From assembly GCA_023481025.1 (NCBI GenBank), contig JAMCWV010000031.1, forward strand, positions 1-5,227: a stretch of DNA of 5,227 bases. The letters run 5' to 3'. Within the stretch, counting starts at the first letter, position 1; each line of letters begins with the position of its first letter. The position numbers and the translations under genes are program-made. This DNA comes from Gammaproteobacteria bacterium. GTDB lineage: Bacteria; Pseudomonadota; Gammaproteobacteria; Enterobacterales; Alteromonadaceae. Shown one piece after another: positions 1-5,227 of this stretch. A model generated the notes under the pieces. It ran no database searches, was not told where the DNA came from, and was given only the letters and a program-made list of their open reading frames with translations.

Positions 1-2100
1 TTGTTGGTCGGTGCGCAGGCATTCATCGACTACCCGCAAAGCAGTCAGGTCGCTGATGCCAACCACCGCTGGGGCGTTGCTCCGTTTCACTATGTCGACG
101 CAGCGAGTCAGCACTGTTATCGCGACTTTGTCGAACGACGCGTTGTCGGTTTACAACCAGTGCAAGTGACGTTTAGCCTAGAAACTCCTGCACGTTTTCG
201 CGTACAGTTTGACAGCCAGCATGACCTGTCCGGGGTTGAATTTGCCTGTTATTTGTATTGTGATGGGGACTGCGTGGCGCAGCACGAATACCAGACATCG
301 CCGCTATTTGAGATCGCACGGCCGAAGCCGGCGGGTGACTACCAAGTTAAAGCATTCATGCGCAGTCGCCATGGTGCCATTCTGGTGTTCGACCACTTAC
401 CCGGTATTCCATTAGATGCCGCACCAGAAAGGGCTTTGCTCGGCGCTGACTTGATTCACGACCAGTTGTATCAGGTGAATGGCTTTGCGCCGGTCCAATT
501 AAAGCTGCCTTGTGATTGGTCGTTGAATCCGTTTAATGATCGAACTTGGCGCTGGAATTTGCTGCAATTAAATATGTTGCCCTTGCTGGTTGGCTACGAC
601 GAGGCATTCGATAGTTCGCGCGGTCTCGACTTGTCGATTGCACTGGTGCGCAGCTGGAGTGAACGCTTTTTAGCGGACCCGAATGACACCGAAGCTTGGC
701 ATGACCATTGCACCGCAATGCGCGGCAGTCACTTGCTGGTTTTATTGGCGCATGTAAAAGCGCGGCTGGCTGAAAATGCTGAGACGAGCTTGGTGAAGTT
801 TCAGCAGGAATTACAATCGCTATTGTTAGTGCATGCAGAACGCCTGAGTTGTGAGGAATTTTATAGTGAAGGAACGAATCACGGCTTCGATCAAGCGTTA
901 ACGCTAGGTCAGATTGCAGAAACATTACCGGCGGGCCCCGAGCAGACTCAATTTCGTGCCGTTGCACGGCAACGTATTAGCAAAGAGTTGGATGGCGCAT
1001 TTGCCGCTGACGGTGGCCATGTCGAGAACAGCCCAGCGTATTTAAACTATGGTTTGAAGCAAGCGCTGTCCGCGTTGACTGTGCTGCATGCGGAAGATCC
1101 AGACGACCATGATCATCTTGAACAGCAATTAAAGGAACGGCTTGAGCGCTCGATTCTGGCGTTGGCCCATATGCTCCGTCCGGACGCTACATTGCCGATC
1201 ATTGGCGATACCCAAGCCACGTCGTTGAATAACTTTCTATTGCCTTATGCCGACCGCTTTCAGCATTACGATGCATTTTTATATGCGCTAACCCAAGGTC
1301 GTCGTGGTCATCCGCCACAAGCCAATGCGTTGGTCTTACCTGCTAGCGGCTATGCCGTTTTTCGTGATGCATGGCAACCCCGAAAGCAGTTTGAGAAAGC
1401 GGTTCATTTGGTCATGACCTGCGGCTTTTTAAGTACCTACCACCGTCACGACGATGACCTAAGTTTTGTGCTCATGGCCGCGGGAATCGACTGGTTCGTC
1501 GATGGTGGTTTATATAACTATCAACAAAATGATCCGCAGCGTGTCCATGCCCGTTCCGCTCGCGCTCACAATCTAAGTATGCCGTTTGGCGAACAAGCGA
1601 CGCGCGAACGGCATGCGGTGACGACACGGTTGCAGTCAGAGCCATCGCGGTCTGATAGCGGCTCTGCAGTGTGCGCTGAGACCACTATGTTTCCTGGATT
1701 TGCCAGTACGCGGCGGCTCGATTATGTGCGCAGTGAAGGGCTCATCTACATTCACGATTCGGTTTCGGTGACCAACGCAGACACCCTAGAGAAAGTTCGC
1801 CAACGCTTGCGTCAAGGACAGCCCGGTTTCGTCACGCGCTTTCAGGTCCCAGCAGAACTTGCGATTACATTGAGAGGCAATGGCGTGGAATTGCGCCTTG
1901 GTGAGGCTTGCTTGCGCTTGCAACCTTGCGGCGAGGACAGCGCTGCGATCTTACCGCCGAAGATTTATCCTGCTGGTATAGCGCACCAGCCAGAAACTTG
2001 GTATTCGACACATCTAGGTAGATTAGCGCCCCTAACTGTGATTGAATATCGCCATCATGTAGACGCATTGCAGGCGCAGTTTGAGATAACTTTGCCGTGA
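1..2100 (+). CDS. Heparinase II/III-like polysaccharide lyase (5' end may be incomplete)
   Basis: Probable polysaccharide lyase or uronate-polymer-degrading enzyme that cleaves by beta-elimination. The substrate cannot be read from sequence. Residues about 45-135 look like a beta-sandwich accessory domain (alternating hydrophobic strands, ending in a GDYQVKAFMRSRHG stretch). Residues about 175-430 fit the alpha-helical toroid, with FNDRTWRW near 178, a likely catalytic Asn293-His294 in EGTNHGFDQ, and Tyr347 in ENSPAYLNY. Residues about 445-699 fit the C-terminal beta-sheet domain, with the family hallmark HRHDDDLSF (His481, His483), then WFVDGGLYNY (Asp501) and ARAHN (His523). These match the catalytic His and the His/Asp/His metal site known in heparinase II. 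At 699 residues it is a normal length for polysaccharide-cluster members. The reading frame is open from base 1, where TTG could be a start, but no upstream sequence is available to show a ribosome binding site. No signal peptide is visible from this start, so the true start may be upstream. Its stop overlaps the next gene. The family is confident; the function is inferred. Confidence 0.88.
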   Translation: MLVGAQAFIDYPQSSQVADANHRWGVAPFHYVDAASQHCYRDFVERRVVGLQPVQVTFSLETPARFRVQFDSQHDLSGVEFACYLYCDGDCVAQHEYQTSPLFEIARPKPAGDYQVKAFMRSRHGAILVFDHLPGIPLDAAPERALLGADLIHDQLYQVNGFAPVQLKLPCDWSLNPFNDRTWRWNLLQLNMLPLLVGYDEAFDSSRGLDLSIALVRSWSERFLADPNDTEAWHDHCTAMRGSHLLVLLAHVKARLAENAETSLVKFQQELQSLLLVHAERLSCEEFYSEGTNHGFDQALTLGQIAETLPAGPEQTQFRAVARQRISKELDGAFAADGGHVENSPAYLNYGLKQALSALTVLHAEDPDDHDHLEQQLKERLERSILALAHMLRPDATLPIIGDTQATSLNNFLLPYADRFQHYDAFLYALTQGRRGHPPQANALVLPASGYAVFRDAWQPRKQFEKAVHLVMTCGFLSTYHRHDDDLSFVLMAAGIDWFVDGGLYNYQQNDPQRVHARSARAHNLSMPFGEQATRERHAVTTRLQSEPSRSDSGSAVCAETTMFPGFASTRRLDYVRSEGLIYIHDSVSVTNADTLEKVRQRLRQGQPGFVTRFQVPAELAITLRGNGVELRLGEACLRLQPCGEDSAAILPPKIYPAGIAHQPETWYSTHLGRLAPLTVIEYRHHVDALQAQFEITLP
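2097..2100 (+). other. GTGA stop/start overlap between lyase and gspE
   Basis: The last bases of the lyase gene, GTGA, contain both its TGA stop (2098-2100) and the GTG start of gspE (2097-2099) in a different frame. Such overlaps usually mean that a ribosome ending the first gene reinitiates on the second. A weak purine stretch (TTGAGATAA, 2081-2089) lies upstream. If gspE really starts at 2112 or 2148, the overlap is fortuitous, but the genes would still be nearly contiguous. Confidence 0.55.
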
Positions 2101-3773
2101 AGACATTGTCAATGCCCGCAGATCCCACTTCGTTACTGGTTAATACTATGAATCAAGACGTAACACCAGCTTCAGCAGATGCGCTCGGCCAGCGATTATT
2201 GGCACGCGACCTTATTGAGGAAAGCGACTTATCTCGCGCCTTGCAGATTCAAGCTGCGCAATATGACTTGCTCGGTCAGATTCTGGTGCGTTTGGGCTCG
2301 TTGTCGGAAGAGGCTCTCTTGTCCGTTTTGAGCGAACAAACCGGCTATTCGGTGATTGATCCGGCAACGTTAGAAACCGATCAGATAGAAGCCGCGCTTG
2401 AGGTTCTGGGTATTGAGCGGGAGTGGCTGCAGCCGCGCGGCATATTGATTTGGAGTGACGATCCAGCCAAGGTCAATGTCTGTTCAGACAATCCGTTAAG
2501 TCCTGAATTACAGGACGAAGTGACCTTCTTGGCCGGCGACATTGAGGTTCAATGGTGGTTTTGCCGTGCTTCGCGTTTAGAAGCAGTACTCGAGCGGATT
2601 ATGCGCTCGGCCATGCAAGGCTTTAGTCATGAAGCGCAACAATTGCGGGAAATGGCTGAAGACGCGCCAGTGATTAATTTGGTCAATAGCTTGATTGCCC
2701 AAGCCATCGACGAGCGCGCATCGGATATACATATTGAGCCGGGTGAGCGCCGAGCAACGGTGCGTTACCGGATTGATGGTGTCATGCACCAGCGCGGTGA
2801 AATTGCGCTGGATCGTTTTCCTGCGGTCGGTTCGCGATTAAAGTTAATTTCAGGTTTAGATATTGCCGAACGACGGTTACCGCAAGACGGTCGTATGAGC
2901 TTGCGTGCTGCTGGCGCTAGCATGGACATGCGGGTGTCGGTGATGCCATCGGTGTACGGTGAGTCGTTTGTCATGCGTTTATTGCCGCGTGACCGTGAAG
3001 AAGTCGGCTTGAATCAGCTAGGTTTAGCCAAGGACCATTTGGGCCAACTGGATAAGTGGTTAAAACTAACGAGTGGCATTATTTTGGTCACGGGGCCGAC
3101 GGGTTCGGGTAAAAGTACCACGCTTTATGCTGCGCTTGAGCACATTAACGACCAAAGCCGGAAAATTATTACGGTTGAAGATCCGGTCGAGCATCGTCTC
3201 GATGGGATTTTACAAATTCAAGTGCAGGCGGATATCGACTACACCTTCGCGCGCGCGCTACGAAGCATTCTGCGTCACGACCCAGACGTTATCATGATTG
3301 GTGAGATCCGTGACCGCGAGACCGCCGAAATTGCAATGCAAGCGGCGTTAACCGGCCACTTAGTTTTAGCTACATTGCACACCAATGATGCCCTGTCGGC
3401 GTTTTCGCGTTTGATTGATATGGGCATCGAGCCTTATTTAGTTGCCGCTGCCTGTCAAGCCGTGATGGCACAACGTTTGGTGCGCCGCTCATGTGTGCAT
3501 TGTGCACCGAACGAAGGGAGCAACGCAGCGAGCGCCGGTTGTTCCCATTGCCAGAACACTGGCTATAGTGGTCGCGTGGGTATTTATGAGTTGGTAACCA
3601 TTAGTCCCGATATTCGCGATCAAATTGCCCGTGGCGCCTCGTTAGCGCAAATTACGGCTATCGCTGATCGCGATGGTCGTCGCAGTCTACGCCAAGATGG
3701 CTTAGCGAAAGCAGGGCAGGGGCTAACAACGGTGGAAGAAGTGTTGCGCGTTGCTGCATTGGAGAATGAATAA
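2097..3773 (+). CDS. gspE: GspE/PulE-type type II secretion / type IV pilus assembly ATPase
   Basis: Cytoplasmic hexameric ATPase that powers (pseudo)pilus assembly through the inner-membrane platform. An MshEN-like N-terminal domain carries two 24-residue repeats (29-52 and 58-81; L-G...L...L..Q pattern). A linker follows, then the N2 region with DERASDIHIEP (about 205-215) and DIAERRLPQDGR (about 255-266). The motor shows Walker A GPTGSGKST (333-341), Asp box ITVEDPVE (358-365), Walker B DVIMIGEIRD (397-406, Glu403) and His box TGHLVLATLHTND (419-431). A zinc tetracysteine (Cys466, 469, 482, 485) precedes NTGYSGRVGIYEL. All motor motifs are intact, so it should be active. The N2 sequence looks more like GspE than PilB, but MshE- or PilB-like roles are possible. 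At 558 residues it is slightly longer than typical GspE. The GTG start overlaps the lyase stop (GTGA), which suggests translational coupling. ATG codons at 2112 and 2148 are alternatives, and none has a strong Shine-Dalgarno. It is followed 2 bases later by gspF. Confidence 0.94.
   Translation: MKTLSMPADPTSLLVNTMNQDVTPASADALGQRLLARDLIEESDLSRALQIQAAQYDLLGQILVRLGSLSEEALLSVLSEQTGYSVIDPATLETDQIEAALEVLGIEREWLQPRGILIWSDDPAKVNVCSDNPLSPELQDEVTFLAGDIEVQWWFCRASRLEAVLERIMRSAMQGFSHEAQQLREMAEDAPVINLVNSLIAQAIDERASDIHIEPGERRATVRYRIDGVMHQRGEIALDRFPAVGSRLKLISGLDIAERRLPQDGRMSLRAAGASMDMRVSVMPSVYGESFVMRLLPRDREEVGLNQLGLAKDHLGQLDKWLKLTSGIILVTGPTGSGKSTTLYAALEHINDQSRKIITVEDPVEHRLDGILQIQVQADIDYTFARALRSILRHDPDVIMIGEIRDRETAEIAMQAALTGHLVLATLHTNDALSAFSRLIDMGIEPYLVAAACQAVMAQRLVRRSCVHCAPNEGSNAASAGCSHCQNTGYSGRVGIYELVTISPDIRDQIARGASLAQITAIADRDGRRSLRQDGLAKAGQGLTTVEEVLRVAALENE
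3761..3764 (+). promoter_or_regulatory. Shine-Dalgarno of gspF
   Basis: GGAG lies inside the last codons of gspE, 11 bases before the GTG at 3776. It supports GTG as the real start, since the first in-frame ATG-like alternatives would delete the conserved N-terminal lead domain. Confidence 0.7.
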
Positions 3774-3775
3774 CT

Positions 3776-4996
3776 GTGAGCCAGAACGCCAGCCAGTCCT
3801 TTTATTTTGAAGGTGTCGACAGTAAAGGCAAAAGCCGCCGCGGCGAGCAAGTTGCTGCGAGCCGTGCACAAGCATTGTCGCAACTTGCGGCAGAAGGCAT
3901 TACCGTCACGCGTATCCAGCAAAAAAGTGGTGGCACGTCGTCGGCTAGTTTATTCAGTGGCCGCAAGCGGATTAAGCGTTCGGATCAGGCGCAGCTATTG
4001 TCAGAAATTGCGTCACTGCTCGAAGCCGGTGTTTCTTTAGCCGAGTTAACCCCGTCGTTGGCGGCGGCTTGGTCGAAACATCCGCTGGGTTTACCGCTGG
4101 CAAAGCTTGATCGTGCATTACAAAGTGGTAAGAAGCTCGGTGACACCTTTGATACCGTGGGCTTTGAGTTGCCGCCGCATATTATTAGTTTGGTGCGTGC
4201 CGGAGAGGCGAGTGGCCAGCTTGGTAGCGCGTTTGCCGATGCATCGCGGCAACTTGAGTATGAAGACCGCTTAGCCAAAGAATTTCGCAGCGCGCTCGTG
4301 TATCCGTCGTTATTGATAGCCGTCGGTATTGCGGCAGTGCTCACTATCCTTATGGTGGTGGTGCCACGTTTTGCCGGTATGCTCGGGCCAACGAGCGATA
4401 TCCCTGAGCTGTCGCGGATGGTGATTGGTGCTGGGGTGTGGATGCAAAGTAACGGCTTCGTTGTGCTTGGTGTGGCCATCGCGGTGGTGATTGCTTTGGC
4501 GATGGTTTGGCAAAGTCCGGATACGCAACGACGCGTCCTCGGCAGTCTGAGTAAAATGCCAGTGGTTGGCCCTTGGTTGATTAATTCAGATATTGGCCGC
4601 TGGGCAACTTTACTCGGTACATTGACCCAACAACGGGTACCATTACTAGAAGCCTTGCTGTTGTCCAAAGGCGCGTTAAAACTACCTCAGCTTGAACATG
4701 CAATGGCGGACGCGCAAGTGGCAATTCGTCAAGGGCGCGCATTATCCGCGGTTCTCGCTGAACAGGGTTGGATACCTGAAACTCGCTTGAACCTGCTCAA
4801 AGTCGGCGAGCGTGCTGGCGAGCTACCAGCGATGCTCTTGAAACTCGGCGACCTCCACAGTAATCACGCACGCGAACAAATGAAACGTGTCCTCGCCTTA
4901 ATCGAACCTATCGCTATCTTGTTGATCGGGGGCGCGGTAGGCTTTATCATGCTCGCCGTAATGTTAACCCTAACCAGCATAGGGCCTAACATTTAG
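3776..4996 (+). CDS. gspF: GspF/PilC-type inner-membrane platform protein
   Basis: Polytopic inner-membrane protein that forms the base of the type II secretion or type IV pilus assembly machine and couples the ATPase to (pseudo)pilin insertion. The N-terminus (FYFEGVDSKGKSRRGE, from residue 8) is the usual small GspF lead domain, which supports the GTG start. Two homologous cytoplasmic T2SSF domains follow. Domain 1 spans about 72-195, with LLEAGVSL and LVRAGEASGQL (139-149). Domain 2 spans about 273-395, with LTQQRVPLLEAL and LKVGERAGELPAML (341-354). Predicted membrane helices lie near 176-197, 226-245 and 372-398, matching the usual three-helix pattern. At 406 residues it has the standard family length. 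It starts 2 bases after the gspE stop behind GGAG, so the two are almost certainly one operon. The C-terminus ends soon after the last helix without the proline-containing tail common in GspF. PilC or MshG are alternative names for the same role. Confidence 0.93.
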   Translation: MSQNASQSFYFEGVDSKGKSRRGEQVAASRAQALSQLAAEGITVTRIQQKSGGTSSASLFSGRKRIKRSDQAQLLSEIASLLEAGVSLAELTPSLAAAWSKHPLGLPLAKLDRALQSGKKLGDTFDTVGFELPPHIISLVRAGEASGQLGSAFADASRQLEYEDRLAKEFRSALVYPSLLIAVGIAAVLTILMVVVPRFAGMLGPTSDIPELSRMVIGAGVWMQSNGFVVLGVAIAVVIALAMVWQSPDTQRRVLGSLSKMPVVGPWLINSDIGRWATLLGTLTQQRVPLLEALLLSKGALKLPQLEHAMADAQVAIRQGRALSAVLAEQGWIPETRLNLLKVGERAGELPAMLLKLGDLHSNHAREQMKRVLALIEPIAILLIGGAVGFIMLAVMLTLTSIGPNI

Positions 4997-5001
4997 CGTA
5001 T

Positions 5002-5038
5002 ACCGAATGTTCAGTGTGAAAAAAATGCACGATTCGGT
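5002..5038. repeat. Interrupted inverted repeat downstream of gspF
   Basis: ACCGAAT (5002-5008) is perfectly complementary to ATTCGGT (5032-5038), separated by 23 bases. Inside, GTGT (5014-5017) can pair with GCAC (5027-5030), using one G-U pair, around an A-rich loop. As RNA this gives a hairpin with an asymmetric internal loop. It begins 5 bases after the gspF stop, where a terminator would be expected. No U-run follows on the plus strand (GAATGGGGGC comes next), so it is not a classical intrinsic terminator. It could instead protect the 3' end of the mRNA or be a protein site. Confidence 0.5.
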
Positions 5039-5110
5039 GAATGGGGGCAAAGTACTTGAATAACCATTTTTACTTTGTTACCTTGCACTTGCGTTTCAAT
5101 CTCGAGACGT

Positions 5111-5122
5111 AATTTGCAAATT
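5111..5122. promoter_or_regulatory. 12-bp perfect palindrome, possible operator
   Basis: AATTTGCAAATT is its own reverse complement. It also forms part of a direct repeat, TTGCAA-A-TTGCAA (5114-5126). Its position about 55-65 bases before the ATG at 5176 suits an operator for a dimeric regulator. No known regulator consensus is recognised. Confidence 0.35.
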
Positions 5123-5148
5123 GCAAGAATAACTAAAAAATATATTTT
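5121..5148 (+). promoter_or_regulatory. Possible sigma-70 promoter for the 5176 gene
   Basis: TTGCAA (5121-5126) could be a -35 and TATTTT (5143-5148) a -10, with a 16-base spacer and a short leader of roughly 20 bases. Both are imperfect. The surrounding A/T richness makes several other pairings possible, so this is only a candidate. It would partly overlap both palindromes, which fits a regulated promoter. Confidence 0.3.
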
Positions 5149-5151
5149 TTA
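5134..5151. repeat. 18-bp perfect A/T-only palindrome
   Basis: TAAAAAATATATTTTTTA is perfectly self-complementary and sits in a 26-base run without G or C (5134-5159). A second A-run follows directly. Such A-tract/TATA DNA is bent and melts easily, and is a preferred target of nucleoid proteins such as H-NS. It may act as promoter-opening DNA, an UP-like element or an operator. Confidence 0.55.
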
Positions 5152-5162
5152 AAAAAATTGTT

Positions 5163-5168
5163 AGGGAG
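5163..5168 (+). promoter_or_regulatory. Strong Shine-Dalgarno of the 5176 gene
   Basis: AGGGAG lies 7 bases before the ATG at 5176, which is near-ideal spacing. It is the strongest ribosome binding site in the window and suggests that the next gene is well translated. Confidence 0.8.
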
Positions 5169-5175
5169 ATTAACA

Positions 5176-5227
5176 ATGACAAAACGTTTTGCACTTAAAC
5201 TGAGCGTGATTACTGTGGAGGTCGCCG
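5176..5227 (+). CDS. Start of an unidentified gene, cut by the window end
   Basis: Only 17 complete codons are visible: MTKRFALKLSVITVEVA. The start is well supported by AGGGAG 7 bases upstream and by the spacer before it. I do not recognise the gene. The N-terminus has a short basic segment (Lys3, Arg4, with Lys8) followed by a mostly hydrophobic stretch, so the start of a signal peptide or membrane anchor is the simplest reading. It lacks the G-F-T-L-I-E cleavage motif of ordinary pseudopilins, although a glutamate at position 15 within a hydrophobic run is vaguely pilin-like. Its place after gspE-gspF makes a secreted or surface protein plausible, but the separate promoter region means it need not be functionally linked. 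Confidence 0.7.
   Translation, partial: MTKRFALKLSVITVEVA

Larger units (their letters stand above)
4997..5175 (+). other. Non-coding spacer between gspF and the next gene
   Basis: This 179-base stretch contains no convincing reading frame. In order it holds an interrupted inverted repeat just after gspF (5002-5038), an unremarkable central part, a 12-bp palindrome (5111-5122), an 18-bp A/T palindrome (5134-5151), and a strong Shine-Dalgarno (5163-5168). Bases 5127-5175 have only 8 G/C out of 49, far below the coding parts of the window. The layout is that of a promoter and leader region for the gene starting at 5176 and implies a break in the operon after gspF. Confidence 0.7.

Noticed and set aside
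533..967. Minus-strand reading frame of 144 codons opposite the lyase gene
   Set aside because: Fully inside the lyase coding region, with no recognisable domain.
2148..2150. ATG as the true start of gspE
   Set aside because: It is possible, because the MshEN-like repeat begins soon after it, but no Shine-Dalgarno precedes it, so the GTG overlapping the lyase stop was kept with the alternative noted.
3985..4668. Long minus-strand reading frame of 227 codons opposite gspF
   Set aside because: It lies entirely within the well-supported gspF gene, its translation has low-complexity Ser/Thr/Pro/Arg character and no family motif, and no ribosome binding site was evident. It is a shadow.
5056..5084. 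Possible sigma-70 promoter TTGAAT with TACCTT
   Set aside because: The -35 is fair and the spacing is 17, but the -10 matches only three of six positions.
5083..5099. Possible sigma-54 promoter (TTGCAC...TTTC)
   Set aside because: The invariant GG of the -24 element and the GC of the -12 element are not both present, so the match is too weak.
5145..5159. T-run followed by A-run as an intrinsic terminator for gspF
   Set aside because: No G/C-rich stem precedes the T-run; the A/T palindrome would give a very weak hairpin, and it lies about 140 bases beyond gspF and directly before a ribosome binding site.

Overview
The window reads as one left-to-right, tightly packed gene cluster from a Gram-negative proteobacterium, most likely a gammaproteobacterium. 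The evidence for this is the GspE/GspF-type secretion proteins, the mid-range base composition, the mixed codon use and the absence of introns. I cannot name a genus from the sequence alone.

Layout: (1) Positions 1-2100 hold a large heparinase II/III-like polysaccharide lyase, whose 5' end may lie outside the window. (2) Positions 2097-3773 hold a GspE/PulE-type traffic ATPase with a two-repeat MshEN-like N-terminal domain. Its GTG start overlaps the lyase stop codon (GTGA). (3) Positions 3776-4996 hold a GspF/PilC-type inner-membrane platform protein, which starts 2 bases after the ATPase stop behind a clear Shine-Dalgarno. (4) Positions 4997-5175 form a non-coding spacer with an interrupted inverted repeat, a 12-bp perfect palindrome and a strongly AT-rich 18-bp perfect palindrome. 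(5) At 5176 a new gene begins with an excellent Shine-Dalgarno, but only 17 codons fit in the window.

How the genes work together: GspE is the cytoplasmic ATPase and GspF its membrane partner. Together they form the motor core that drives (pseudo)pilin polymerisation in type II secretion systems, type IV pili and MSHA-like pili. The overlap with the lyase suggests that lyase and motor are made from one transcript, so the lyase may be cargo of the system or may act on a surface polysaccharide linked to it; this is inference. No pseudopilin, secretin or prepilin peptidase is visible in the window. The spacer after gspF probably separates transcription units, with the last gene under its own promoter.

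The three main genes belong to recognisable families. The unusual points are the gene pairing, the MshEN-like domain lacking its usual arginines, the short zinc loop in the ATPase, the palindromic spacer, and the unidentified gene at the right edge. I saw no CRISPR array, tRNA, rRNA or insertion sequence.
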